Shown: piece by piece, positions 25,993 to 35,275 of the stretch
Numbering within the stretch: position 1 is the first letter of the stretch
How the letters are laid out: every line of letters begins with the position of its first letter
Assembly (NCBI GenBank): GCA_944381485.1
Contig: CALWLI010000006.1
Location: 16,639 to 80,638, forward strand
DNA from: an uncultured Lachnospiraceae bacterium
GTDB taxonomy: Bacteria > Bacillota > Clostridia > Lachnospirales > Lachnospiraceae
Direction: 5' to 3'
DNA length: 64,000 nt
Made by a program: the position numbers and the translations under genes
Notes under the pieces: generated by a model
The model's database searches: none
Told to the model about the DNA's origin: nothing
Seen by the model: only the letters and a program-made list of their open reading frames with translations

Positions 25993-28344
25993 ATGCAGGA
26001 ATTAGCCGAGCTTTTGACAAACAGACAAAACGTAGCAATGCAGACAGAGATAATACTCATGCTGCTGCTTTTTTTGCTGCCTCTATATAAGCTGAAAAAG
26101 ACAAAGGGTGTGATCGTGACATGGACTTTAATGTTTGCGGCCTTTCTCTATCTCCATCAGACTCTTGTGGCTTTTGTGGTGGCGGGCTTTTACATGATAG
26201 CCATCTTTTTCCTCTTGTACCCGACAGTAATGTCCTTTGTTCCGGGGAGGAAAAAAGAAAGGCTTAGATATTTAAGCCCTGCCCTGTCCATAACAGGGGG
26301 ATATGGGCTTTGGATAGTTTTTTGCGCCCTCATAAGTATTCTCGGGATCGCAGGGAAGGGGGCAGTATATCTTTTTGCCCTGGCCCTTATATGGATAGCA
26401 TGGTATCTCAGGGTCTTTAGGCCCCATAGGGGAGGAGGCCTCGGAGAACGCCTAAACACAAAACCTGACAAGAAGCTTCTTTTCATAGTCGGCATCATAT
26501 TGATAGCTCTTTTGATCCAGCTTAACAGGATAAACATAGCCATTGACTACGATTCCCTGCACTACGGACTCAGGAGCGAATACATACTTGCGGAGGGAAG
26601 ATGGGGCATATTTGAGGACCATGGTCTGGTGAACACAGTCTATACCTACCCAAAGGGCTTTGAGATACTTACTATAGGCCTCTCCTTTCTTCCGAGCTAC
26701 AGCTTTATACTGTGCGCAAATGTCTACATACTTATACTCATACTTATCGTGGCGGGAAAAACAGTAGGACTTGTGGTAAAGGACAGGTATGCTGCCCTCT
26801 TTGCCTCAATGGTCCTTTCTCTGATACCCGGAATCTCAAACATGGCTCTGACAGCAAAGTCGGATCTCTTTACTCTCCTTTTACAGCTTCTCGCAGTCTA
26901 CCTTGTGACAAGGACTGTAAAGGAGGGAGGCGCCAGAGAACTCATGGTAGTATCTCTCACAGAATTAATGTTGAGCCTCACAGGAAAACCCACAGCTGCT
27001 GTGTTTTCCACAGGGCTCTTCATCGTGACCTTGCTTTTCCTTATAAAAGAAAAAAACAAACTGAAAAATATCTCTTCGGAAAGGAGAGATCGGCAGATAA
27101 GTTCGGCAGACAGCCGGACAGTGCTTATAATAGGGGCTGTGGCCTTTTTGATCATATGCCTCAGGACCTTCCTTCTCACAGGACTCCCTATAACTTCTGT
27201 CTTTTCAGGTCTGTTCACAAGACTGGGCTTTGAGATAAAATACCCTTTCAGTGCTCAAAGCATACCCTCAGAGGGCATATCCCTTGGACTTATTGATGGG
27301 ATAAAAAACACAGCTGTAAGGATACTTAAGTTCCTGTTTTTCCCCGGAGGAGAGGACATGTCCCATGTGATAATGGCCTGGGGAGGAATATTTTTTGCGG
27401 CACTTCTTCTTGTGTTTATACTGGAGGCTAAAAAAACCCGCTCTTATCTGGCAGAAAAGCATGAGACCGAGGCTCTCATGGGATTTAAATATCTCTCAGC
27501 CGCATCCGTCACCATGCTTTTGCTTGCTGTCATCAGTCTCCACCTTCTCTGGCAGGTGGACGGCAATTACTTCATGCTCATGTACTGCCTTATAAGTATG
27601 GTGGCTGTAGTATGCATATATTGTACCGACAAAAAGAGGGAGGAGGCGGAGAGCTCCCGCTGGCTCCACGATAAACTGAGAAACGCGGCAGTTATGTTCA
27701 TTACCCTGTCAATGATCATGATAACAGCCCACACAGGCTGGGCGGGAGCGGTCGGATTTACCCCCATAAAGATATTCAACAGAGGTCTTGTAGAGCATGA
27801 GGATATAATTGAGGATATCAGGGAGCAAACAGGGAGCGATGAGATCTGGAGAGAGCTTAACGAGGCCTGCTCCGACTCAGGGAAGAGGATAATTGCCTTC
27901 GAGAAGGACCCCTTCTGCTACAGCTTCCTCTCTGCAGTGGAGAGCTATACGGACATTGAGGGAAGCGGAGGAAATGTATACCTTGTCAAAAAGCTCAATA
28001 TCTTTAAGGAGTATTTGGCAGCTGCGGAGATAGATTACATATATGTGGACGCCTCCTACCTTTTGGAGGAGGGAAGAGACAGGGCGAAAAGCCTTGTCAG
28101 AGACCTGATAGAGGACGGCACCCTTGTGGACCTGAGATTTAATGAGGAGCTTTCAGCTGATAAGGTTGAAGAAAAATGCGCTGAAATCGAGGAGAAAAGG
28201 CTCACAAAGCTTTACGGAAGAATAGATAAGGACAGGGTGAAGGAGAGGTGGGAGATACCTCTCACAAAGGAGAAATTTGAGTCGGCAGAGGATGAGCTCA
28301 AGCTTTTTGAGTCAGCCCTTGATGCGGCAAATAAGGACGAGTGA
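25993..28344 (+). CDS. Large polytopic membrane protein, possible GT-C type glycosyltransferase
   Basis: 783 residues with about 12 or more hydrophobic segments in the first 600 (for example LLLFLLPLYKL, VAFVVAGFYMIAIFFLLYP, LLFIVGIILIALLIQL), then a soluble C-terminal part (about 600-783). After the membrane segment near residue 180 there is an acidic loop NIAIDYDSLHYGLRSEY (DYDS), reminiscent of the first extracytoplasmic loop of GT-C transferases using lipid-linked sugars. The family cannot be named. It lies between the GT2 gene (16 bp upstream) and a second membrane protein (1 bp downstream), suggesting one glycan assembly system. Confidence 0.6.
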   Translation: MQELAELLTNRQNVAMQTEIILMLLLFLLPLYKLKKTKGVIVTWTLMFAAFLYLHQTLVAFVVAGFYMIAIFFLLYPTVMSFVPGRKKERLRYLSPALSITGGYGLWIVFCALISILGIAGKGAVYLFALALIWIAWYLRVFRPHRGGGLGERLNTKPDKKLLFIVGIILIALLIQLNRINIAIDYDSLHYGLRSEYILAEGRWGIFEDHGLVNTVYTYPKGFEILTIGLSFLPSYSFILCANVYILILILIVAGKTVGLVVKDRYAALFASMVLSLIPGISNMALTAKSDLFTLLLQLLAVYLVTRTVKEGGARELMVVSLTELMLSLTGKPTAAVFSTGLFIVTLLFLIKEKNKLKNISSERRDRQISSADSRTVLIIGAVAFLIICLRTFLLTGLPITSVFSGLFTRLGFEIKYPFSAQSIPSEGISLGLIDGIKNTAVRILKFLFFPGGEDMSHVIMAWGGIFFAALLLVFILEAKKTRSYLAEKHETEALMGFKYLSAASVTMLLLAVISLHLLWQVDGNYFMLMYCLISMVAVVCIYCTDKKREEAESSRWLHDKLRNAAVMFITLSMIMITAHTGWAGAVGFTPIKIFNRGLVEHEDIIEDIREQTGSDEIWRELNEACSDSGKRIIAFEKDPFCYSFLSAVESYTDIEGSGGNVYLVKKLNIFKEYLAAAEIDYIYVDASYLLEEGRDRAKSLVRDLIEDGTLVDLRFNEELSADKVEEKCAEIEEKRLTKLYGRIDKDRVKERWEIPLTKEKFESAEDELKLFESALDAANKDE

Positions 28345-28345
28345 T

Positions 28346-30022
28346 ATGAACAAGATCGTTTCGGATGTGACAAGCAAAATAAAAATAAATATAAAAGACT
28401 GCGACAAAGGATCCCAAGCCTTGGACCTTATACTTATTATAGCTCTGCTTTTCTTCGGCTTCTATGTGAATCGGGGAATAATAATAAAGGGGCTGTATAT
28501 GGATGACCTTTATATGTGGTCCTGCTATGGTGAGCAGAGCTTCTTCGAGTATGTTTTTCCCATAGGCACTTCCACAAGATTTAGGCCCGCCTACTGGCTC
28601 CTCGCTTATCTTGAGATGGGCCTTATAGGCACACATATAGAGCTCTTTGTGCCTGTAAATATAATTGCCAATACGATAGTGGCCATTCTCATATATTTCT
28701 TTGCAAAGAGGCTTTCAGGCCTGAGGTTTTTCGGGCTTACCGCCGGGATACTCTATCTCTCTTCCCGTTTTTCATACTATCAGATAGGGCAGGCGCTGGG
28801 CCTTATGGAGACTGAGGCCACATTCATGGCTCTGCTCATACTTTATCTCCTCTTCCTCAGCCTTGAGGGACAGGAGGAAATGAGGGCAAGGAGCAAAAAG
28901 GGAAGGGTAAAAGCAGGGCATTTCAGGGCGGCTCTTCTTGTGTATTTTCTGCTTGCCTTTGTCCACGAGAGATACATATCCCTTCTTCCCCTGTTTTTCC
29001 TTGTGCTCATATTTAAGACGGCAAAAAATGGGGACTTAAGCTTCAGAGAAAAGAGAGATCTCTTCCTTGAGCCGGTGCTTGTCTTTTTTGTCATTTTTAT
29101 TATAAGAAAGCTTGCTATAGGCACAGCCATACCTGCGGGAACGGGAGGCACCGAGGTGACAGACACCTTCAATGTGGCGGAGGCGCTGAGCTTTGCCGTA
29201 AGCCAGGTGTTTTACATTTTCGGAGTAAATGCGGGGCCTGAGCATTTAAACGGAGTGACCTGGGCAGACACCCCGGTAAATATAAAAGTGTTTGTAAAGC
29301 TGGGGGCCCTTATCTTATCGATAATAGTATTTGAATATCTTTTGTCCCTTTTCCTGCGCTTTCGGGGAGGGAAGGAGGACAGAGAGAAGCTTTTTGAGTA
29401 TGTCAAAAACAGTCTTCTCTTTATCCTTTTTATCGCCATGTGCATAGGCTGCTCTTCAGTCACAATAAGAGTAGAGATGAGATGGATATACGTCTCCTAC
29501 GGCGGTGCCCTTCTGCTGTGTGCATATATGGCAGGCATAATAAGAGAGACCTTTGACAGCGGGGCTGAAACCTCAGTTTTTTTCGGGTTTCCTGCAAATA
29601 TATGGAAAAAGGCGGTGAGCCTTCTTCTGTGCCTGTTGTTTTTTGCCTATGCCATGCTGACTCTAAGCAATGACAGCTTTTACAGAAGCTGTTTTCCAAA
29701 GCTCTATTTCTGGCCTGACCAGCTCAGGATGAACTCTCTCACGGAGCAGACCTACGAGAAATACGGGGAAGATATTTTCGGAAGGGATATCTATATTTTG
29801 GAGAACAGCTACGGCATGAGTGATTTTTACGGGGACACCTTCTTTAAGACCTTTGACCCCGAGAGAAAAGCCGAGGGAACAGAGGTGCATTTCGTGGATT
29901 CAACGGAGGACATTCCGGAGGAGAAGATACGCTCCGGAAATATACTTGTCATAAAGGAGATACCTGAGGAAAATGCTTACCTTGACATAACAGAAGAGGT
30001 GACAGATGGAAAGTCCGAATAA
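28346..30022 (+). CDS. Polytopic membrane protein, possible GT-C type glycosyltransferase
   Basis: 558 residues from ATG 28346, one base after the previous stop. A long first hydrophobic segment (LDLILIIALLFFGFYVNRGI) is followed by an acidic loop YMDDLYMWSCYG (DD pair), the arrangement expected of GT-C glycosyltransferases. About ten further membrane segments follow and a soluble C-terminal domain (about 470-558). It shares overall layout with the preceding protein but not obvious sequence. It overlaps the start of the VWA-like gene by 17 bp, so glycan genes and the AAA+/VWA pair may be co-transcribed. Confidence 0.6.
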   Translation: MNKIVSDVTSKIKINIKDCDKGSQALDLILIIALLFFGFYVNRGIIIKGLYMDDLYMWSCYGEQSFFEYVFPIGTSTRFRPAYWLLAYLEMGLIGTHIELFVPVNIIANTIVAILIYFFAKRLSGLRFFGLTAGILYLSSRFSYYQIGQALGLMETEATFMALLILYLLFLSLEGQEEMRARSKKGRVKAGHFRAALLVYFLLAFVHERYISLLPLFFLVLIFKTAKNGDLSFREKRDLFLEPVLVFFVIFIIRKLAIGTAIPAGTGGTEVTDTFNVAEALSFAVSQVFYIFGVNAGPEHLNGVTWADTPVNIKVFVKLGALILSIIVFEYLLSLFLRFRGGKEDREKLFEYVKNSLLFILFIAMCIGCSSVTIRVEMRWIYVSYGGALLLCAYMAGIIRETFDSGAETSVFFGFPANIWKKAVSLLLCLLFFAYAMLTLSNDSFYRSCFPKLYFWPDQLRMNSLTEQTYEKYGEDIFGRDIYILENSYGMSDFYGDTFFKTFDPERKAEGTEVHFVDSTEDIPEEKIRSGNILVIKEIPEENAYLDITEEVTDGKSE

Positions 30023-31421
30023 AAAGAGGCAGATCAAAGAGGAGCAGGTGGCAGAGCTGTGCACGGACATCCTTTATTCTGCGAGAAACGAGCTGTATGT
30101 AAATATGCATTACCTTGACGCCGCTCTAAGCTCCTTTAAGTTTGTGGGAGACTCCTCATTAGTGACTAAGGGAAATCTCAGAGGGCTGGCTACAGACGGA
30201 AGCTATATAGTTTATGAACCTTTATACCTCACAGGCCTCTATAAGAGAGGGAGAGTCTTTGTGAACAGAGCATACCTTCATATGCTTCTGCACTGTCTTT
30301 TCCTTCACCTTTACAACAGGAAGGACAGGATAGAGCTTTTGTGGGATCTGAGCTGTGATATTGCAGTTGAGTACATATGTGACAGCTTGGAGCTCCGCAG
30401 TCTGAGGATAGCCTCAGGCACCTTCAGACAGGAATTTTATATGAGGCTTAAGTCCTCAGGCATACCTGCGATGAATGCGGAGAGCATATACGAGGTACTG
30501 TGCACAATGCAGCTTTCTGAAAATATAATAAGGACTCTTTTTTCCTCCTTCACCGTGGACAACCACTGCTTTTGGTACGAGGGAGGCGACAGCAAGGATG
30601 AGCAGGCCATGGAGAGGAAGAAGCAGGAGTGGAAGGAGAAAAGCGAAAAGACTCTCACAGCCATAGAGACGGGGGATAAGCCTTCTGACGACGAAAATGA
30701 TCCTTTCAGCTCTCAGTTAAGAATAGAGAACAGGGAGCGGTATGATTACAGAAGCTTTCTCAGGAAGTTTTCGGTCCTTAAGGAAGAACTCAAGGCGGAT
30801 GATGACAGCTTTGACTATGTATTCTACACCTACGGCTTTGAGCTCTACAAAAACATGCCTCTTATAGAGCCCCAGGAGACAAAAGAAAGCTTTGCAGTGG
30901 AGGAGTTTGTCATCGCGGTGGATACCTCCTACTCCACCTCAGGCGAGCTGGTGAAAAAGTTCCTTGAGGAGACCTACGATGTCTTAAGCGAGAAGGAAAG
31001 CTGGTTTATGAAGGTCAATGTGAGGATAATCCAGTGCGATGACAGGATCCTTTCGGATGTAAAGATAGAGAGCAGGGAGGACATGGAGAGATATATGGAG
31101 GACTTTGAGCTTCTGGGGCAGGGAGGGACTGACTTCAGGCCTGTGTTCTCCTACGTGGATGGCCTCATAAAAAAGAGGGAGTTTAAGAAGCTTAAGGGTC
31201 TCATATACTTTACTGACGGAAAGGGCATATACCCCTTAAAAAAGCCGGTGTACGACACAGCCTTCGTGTTTATGAGAGATAATTATGAGGACACGGACGT
31301 GCCGGGCTGGGCAATAAAGCTTTTGCTGGAGCCGGAGGACTTTATAAAGAGAGACATAAAACCGGGGGTCGAGCTTAAGGAGGCTCTGTCCGAGGGATTC
31401 AAGGCAGCTATGGAGGTCTGA
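30006..31421 (+). CDS. VWA-like domain protein with N-terminal metallopeptidase-like domain (DUF2201 type)
   Basis: 471 residues. The N-terminal part has the histidine pattern HMLLHCLFLH (His92, His96, His101) and LWDLSCDIAVEY (about 112-123), typical of the DUF2201 putative metallopeptidase domain, though the glutamate of a canonical HExxH is absent. The C-terminal part is a von Willebrand A-like domain with an intact metal-ion adhesion site: DTSYS (about 305), GGTDF (about 377) and TDGKG (about 400). VWA proteins of this type act with MoxR AAA+ ATPases, and a MoxR gene begins 3 bp downstream. It is probably cytoplasmic, with a chaperone- or maturation-like role of unknown target. Confidence 0.82.
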   Translation: MESPNKKRQIKEEQVAELCTDILYSARNELYVNMHYLDAALSSFKFVGDSSLVTKGNLRGLATDGSYIVYEPLYLTGLYKRGRVFVNRAYLHMLLHCLFLHLYNRKDRIELLWDLSCDIAVEYICDSLELRSLRIASGTFRQEFYMRLKSSGIPAMNAESIYEVLCTMQLSENIIRTLFSSFTVDNHCFWYEGGDSKDEQAMERKKQEWKEKSEKTLTAIETGDKPSDDENDPFSSQLRIENRERYDYRSFLRKFSVLKEELKADDDSFDYVFYTYGFELYKNMPLIEPQETKESFAVEEFVIAVDTSYSTSGELVKKFLEETYDVLSEKESWFMKVNVRIIQCDDRILSDVKIESREDMERYMEDFELLGQGGTDFRPVFSYVDGLIKKREFKKLKGLIYFTDGKGIYPLKKPVYDTAFVFMRDNYEDTDVPGWAIKLLLEPEDFIKRDIKPGVELKEALSEGFKAAMEV

Positions 31422-31424
31422 TTT

Positions 31425-32942
31425 ATGAATATAAGAGAAGCCAAGGAAGAGATAAAAAACGCTATAAAGGCATACCTGATGAAGGATGAAAACGGTGAGT
31501 ACGCCATAGAGTATATAAGGCAGAGGCCCCTTCTGCTCATAGGGCCTCCCGGAGTGGGAAAGACTCAGATAATGGAGCAGATATCGAGGGAGTGCAGGAT
31601 AGGACTGGTGTCCTACACCATAACCCATCACACAAGACAGTCGGCCATAGGCCTTCCCTTTATAGAAAAAAAGAGCTATGGCGGTGTTGAGACTGCAGTG
31701 ACAGAGTACACCATGTCAGAGATAGTCGCCTCCGTATACAACAAGATGGAGGAGACAGGCCTAAAGGAGGGCATACTCTTTATAGATGAGATAAATTGTG
31801 TCTCAGAGACCCTTGCCCCCACCATGCTTCAGTTTCTGCAGGGAAAGAGCTTCGGAAATCACAGGATACCGGAGGGCTGGATAATAGTGGCGGCCGGAAA
31901 CCCTCCGGAGTACAACAAGTCGGTGAGAGAATTCGACATAGTCACCCTGGACAGGATAAGGAGGATAGACGTGACTCCTGATTTCGGCGCATGGAAAAAG
32001 TACGCCGAGGAGGCGGGAATACACAGCTCCATAGTCACATATCTGGGAATAAAGGAGAAGAATTTCTGTAGGGTGGAGACTACAGTCGACGGAAAATTCT
32101 TTGTAACTCCCAGAGGCTGGGAGGATCTGTCAAAGCTTATATATGTATATGAAAAGCTGGGACTGGACCTTGGCAGAGAGACTATAGGGGAATATCTGCA
32201 GTTTCCGGAGACCGCAAAGGACTTTGCGAATTACTATGAGCTTTACAAGAAATATAAGGCTCAGTACAAGGTTGACGAGATACTGGACGGTCACATTGAC
32301 GAGAAGCTGTGCGAGAGATTCGAGAAGGCACCTTTTGACGAGAAGTACAGTGTCACAGGTCTTATAGTAAGCGGGCTTTCAGGTAGCGGCAGGGCCCTCT
32401 CGGAGATGACCGCTTATCTCACAGAGCTTAAGGATGAGCTTACAAAACTGAAATCAGAGCTTCACCGTGCAGGGGAGAAGAGCCTTCGGGAGAGGATATA
32501 CTCCTATGGAGGAGATCTGGAGGAGAAGCTCAGGCAGGATATAAGAGCAAAGATAATCACAGCAGGGCAGAAGAGACGCACAGAAAAGATAATCTCATTC
32601 ATAAATACCGCCGCTCAAAGCATTTCAGAGGCGGGAATCGATGATGAGACAAAGGCCTGGGGTGTCATTTCAGGAGACTATAACAGGGAGGCCGACAGCT
32701 ATGAGGACAGCTTCGACGAGCTGGGATTAAAGCTTGAGCATGCCTTTGACTTTATGGAGGCGGCCTTCGGCGCAGGGCAGGAGATGGTAATGTTCATGAC
32801 GGCCCTGAATTCAAACTCATATATCGTTGAATTCCTGAAGGACTATGACTGCGAGAGATATTATCAATACAACAAGGAGCTCTTGTTCGAGGAGAGAGAG
32901 GATAAGATAAGAGAGCTGATAGATAAGACAGAGATATTATGA
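31425..32942 (+). CDS. MoxR-family AAA+ ATPase
   Basis: 505 residues. The AAA+ core has Walker A GPPGVGKT (about residues 38-45), Walker B ILFIDEINC (about 121-129), sensor-1 region IIVAAGNPPEYN and an arginine-finger region TLDRIRRIDV. A long C-terminal part, rich in charged helices, is specific to this subgroup. MoxR ATPases remodel partner complexes together with VWA proteins; the partner gene is directly upstream. The RBS is moderate. A structured repeat element begins 24 nt after its stop. Confidence 0.88.
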   Translation: MNIREAKEEIKNAIKAYLMKDENGEYAIEYIRQRPLLLIGPPGVGKTQIMEQISRECRIGLVSYTITHHTRQSAIGLPFIEKKSYGGVETAVTEYTMSEIVASVYNKMEETGLKEGILFIDEINCVSETLAPTMLQFLQGKSFGNHRIPEGWIIVAAGNPPEYNKSVREFDIVTLDRIRRIDVTPDFGAWKKYAEEAGIHSSIVTYLGIKEKNFCRVETTVDGKFFVTPRGWEDLSKLIYVYEKLGLDLGRETIGEYLQFPETAKDFANYYELYKKYKAQYKVDEILDGHIDEKLCERFEKAPFDEKYSVTGLIVSGLSGSGRALSEMTAYLTELKDELTKLKSELHRAGEKSLRERIYSYGGDLEEKLRQDIRAKIITAGQKRRTEKIISFINTAAQSISEAGIDDETKAWGVISGDYNREADSYEDSFDELGLKLEHAFDFMEAAFGAGQEMVMFMTALNSNSYIVEFLKDYDCERYYQYNKELLFEEREDKIRELIDKTEIL

Positions 32943-32965
32943 TCTCATAGGATCCGGAAAAAACA

Positions 32966-33135
32966 GCGCATCCGAGGTTTTCTGCTAAAGCCACTTCCTT
33001 CGCCCAAACCTTTTAACTTATCTCGCTTTTTCAAAACTCGGGAAAACTTTCCTCAGACAATTGAAAAAGCTCGAAGTTAATAAGGCCTGTGCTCAGTCAG
33101 TAGACGGCTTAATTCGCAAAAAACCTCGGATGCGC
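32966..33135 (+). repeat. Structured intergenic element, copy 1 (170 nt)
   Basis: An outer 16-bp perfect stem (GCGCATCCGAGGTTTT 32966-32981 with 33120-33135) encloses nested pairings: AAGCC (32988-32992) with GGCTT (33106-33110), CCTTTTAACTT (33009-33019) with AAGTTAATAAGG (33074-33085, one bulge), GCTTTTTCAA (33025-33034) with TTGAAAAAGC (33061-33070) and a short GGAA/TTCC tip hairpin. A second copy lies at 36064-36245 in the same orientation. The core sequence is conserved while the outer stem is completely different, so pairing and not sequence is kept there. Candidate non-coding RNA, transcript-end structure or small non-autonomous mobile element. Confidence 0.8.
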
Positions 33136-33163
33136 ATATTTATTGACTGCATTATATTTATCG

Positions 33164-34378
33164 TTAGAGTGAGAATCTCCGCTTTCGCGGGGATCTTTCT
33201 TTTTCCGTATCCTTTTCTTTCAAGCCGAATCTCTCATGTCTTAAATCCATGAGCACAGAGAGGACCTCGGGATTTTTTAACTCCATAGCCGCCTCCGTCA
33301 TCTTTGATGAGTAATCCTCGGTGACAAAATCCATTGAAGCCAGCTCCTTAAGTCTGCTCATGGAGATCTCATCTGACTCATAGTGTCTTATGAGAAGCTC
33401 CGTAAATTTTTTGGCGTGAAATTTCAGATAGGATATGTATTTTTCTTCGGCTTCCTCCGAGAGATCACAGGGAGTCTCGAGGCGGCAGAGAGCAAGCTCA
33501 CACACAGTCTCCTCCGGCTCCAAGGCCTCCGCATAGGAAAAGAGAGAGTCATAGCGCTTTATCTGAAACATGGTGTTTGCAAAGCAGTTTCTGTACATAT
33601 AGCCGCTGCCCTGCATGTCTCTCACGGTGATGCGGGCAGGAGTGTTCTCCTTGGAGTTCTCATAGTACTCAGGGAATATGAGCCTGTATTTTACAGGGGC
33701 TTTTTCGCCGGGAGCCTGAGTACTCAAGGCACCCTCTCTGTCCGTTTGCTCGAAGCTGTCTATCCCTCCTATGCCTATGTTGTTGCATTCGGGAAGGAGA
33801 TCTCCCGAAAGGTCCGAGGGGGCGACTCTCTCCGGATATATGGGGGCTGCCGAATCTCCTGAGGAGTTATTTTCCCTGTAAGCCTCCCTGTAGGTAAGCT
33901 TCAGGGGAAACCTTATGTTTACAAGCACATCATTTAGAGAGGAGCGCACTCCCTCCGTCACTGTCATGTCAAGGTTACGCACTCCGGTGCAGCCTGTAAA
34001 CATTCCGAAGCCAAGGTCTATGGTAGTCGAATACATGCTTATGGAGCTGAGCTTTTCACAGCCGTAGAAGCAGTATCTTCCCACTTTGAGGAGAGTTCGA
34101 GGAAGGGAAATTGACAGAAGCCTCTCACAGATGACCTCCTCTGATTTGTCAATTTCAGCCTCCCTATCAGGGCTGCATGCCCTTACCGATAGGTCGTCGG
34201 TGTCAAATATAAAGGCATTGTCATACATGACAAGCTCGGAACGAGAGAAGGCATAGGGGGCAAGCTCTGTGACCGGCCTGTTATTTATGAAGGCGGGAAC
34301 AGTCACCTCCCCTGAGGGGGAGAGACAGCGCCTTATTATTATGCTGTTGTCCTTAGTGTAAGAAAATATTATCTTCAT
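33164..34378 (-). CDS. BspA-type leucine-rich repeat protein
   Basis: 404 residues from the ATG at 34378 on the minus strand, chosen because the open frame above it has no better start. The protein has short LRR_5 (BspA-type) repeats, seen in LLSISLPRTLLKVGRYCFYG-CEKLSSISMYS and GMFTGCTGVRNLDMT (about residues 95-150), with the CxxL and GCxxL pattern. There is no signal peptide, so a cytoplasmic location is likely, unlike secreted BspA proteins. The C-terminal third (about 290-404) is helical and charged. It is convergent with the MoxR gene. A link to the MoxR/VWA pair is inferred from position only. Confidence 0.7.
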   Translation of the reverse strand: MKIIFSYTKDNSIIIRRCLSPSGEVTVPAFINNRPVTELAPYAFSRSELVMYDNAFIFDTDDLSVRACSPDREAEIDKSEEVICERLLSISLPRTLLKVGRYCFYGCEKLSSISMYSTTIDLGFGMFTGCTGVRNLDMTVTEGVRSSLNDVLVNIRFPLKLTYREAYRENNSSGDSAAPIYPERVAPSDLSGDLLPECNNIGIGGIDSFEQTDREGALSTQAPGEKAPVKYRLIFPEYYENSKENTPARITVRDMQGSGYMYRNCFANTMFQIKRYDSLFSYAEALEPEETVCELALCRLETPCDLSEEAEEKYISYLKFHAKKFTELLIRHYESDEISMSRLKELASMDFVTEDYSSKMTEAAMELKNPEVLSVLMDLRHERFGLKEKDTEKERSPRKRRFSL

Positions 34379-34546
34379 AGCTAATATAATAGACAGGGCA
34401 AAGTTAAAATACAAGGGAAAAATGAAAACCTGATGAGGCCTGAAGGAAAGGTTGGAGTCCGGATATTCGTATATCTGTTGAGAAAACAGAGCGTGAAGAA
34501 AACCTATAGGAACAGATGAAGCAGATTATTAAGAAGGGAGGAAAAA

Positions 34547-35206
34547 ATGAAAAAAATATTTAAAGCCGTGATCATAGCCGCAGGAGCTGCAGCAGTCCTT
34601 TTTTCTTTAAATGAGGCGGCCTTTCGTATCAGAGCTTCAAAGGAACCGGGAAATGTTATATACACCATAAGGGGAGAGGCGGTGTTGGATAAGTACTATG
34701 AGAACTTGGACGAACTCATAAGAGATTCCGATATAATCGTTCTTGGAGAATGTGTGAAGGAAAAAACCTTTCGGTCGGGAAGCTTTGATTGGACAGAATC
34801 CGGCTTTGAGATCCTGGAGAGTCTTAAGGGAGAGCTTAAGACAGGGGACAGGGCGGATATTGATATAATGGGAAGGAACATGACTGTCAGGGATTATATG
34901 AGTTTGTATAAAGAGCTTCCCTACGAGCTTAAGGAGAAGGCGGGGGAGATAAAGAACACAGATATCATAAGCATGGTTTATCTGTCCGACAGGATACCTT
35001 TGGAGGGTGAGCGGGCAATACTTTTTTTGAATGAGGATGAGGATACTCCGGGGAAATATTGGAGGACAGGCTCTTATCAGGGAGCCCTTTATGAGGAGGA
35101 TCAGGGAGATGAGAAGACAGAGGCGGATGAAGAGACTTATACCGGGGCCTTGGGGTCCTACAGCCTCAACGAAATCAAAAGAATGATTGAAAATACAGTG
35201 TTCTGA
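34547..35206 (+). CDS. Secreted or membrane-anchored protein of unknown function
   Basis: 219 residues. An N-terminal hydrophobic segment (VIIAAGAAAVLFSLNEAAF, about 8-26) looks like a signal peptide or anchor. The remainder holds the pattern LIRDSDIIVLGECV followed by GFEILESLKGELKTGDRADI, a layout (strand, loop, 'LKG-LK-GD') seen in many small exported proteins of Firmicutes without known role. A good RBS (GGGAGG) precedes ATG 34547. No operon partner is evident; the next gene starts 69 bp downstream with its own strong RBS. Confidence 0.7.
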   Translation: MKKIFKAVIIAAGAAAVLFSLNEAAFRIRASKEPGNVIYTIRGEAVLDKYYENLDELIRDSDIIVLGECVKEKTFRSGSFDWTESGFEILESLKGELKTGDRADIDIMGRNMTVRDYMSLYKELPYELKEKAGEIKNTDIISMVYLSDRIPLEGERAILFLNEDEDTPGKYWRTGSYQGALYEEDQGDEKTEADEETYTGALGSYSLNEIKRMIENTVF

Positions 35207-35275
35207 TAGTAATATATAATCAATGGTATAAATACAAACTGCATGGGGAGTTTTATTTCCCTAAAAGGAGGTTTT

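Noticed and set aside
34430-34480. CTGATGAG followed by GAAA, reminiscent of a hammerhead ribozyme core.
   Set aside because: The flanking bases do not form stems I to III in the required order; AACC and GGTT around it pair with each other instead.
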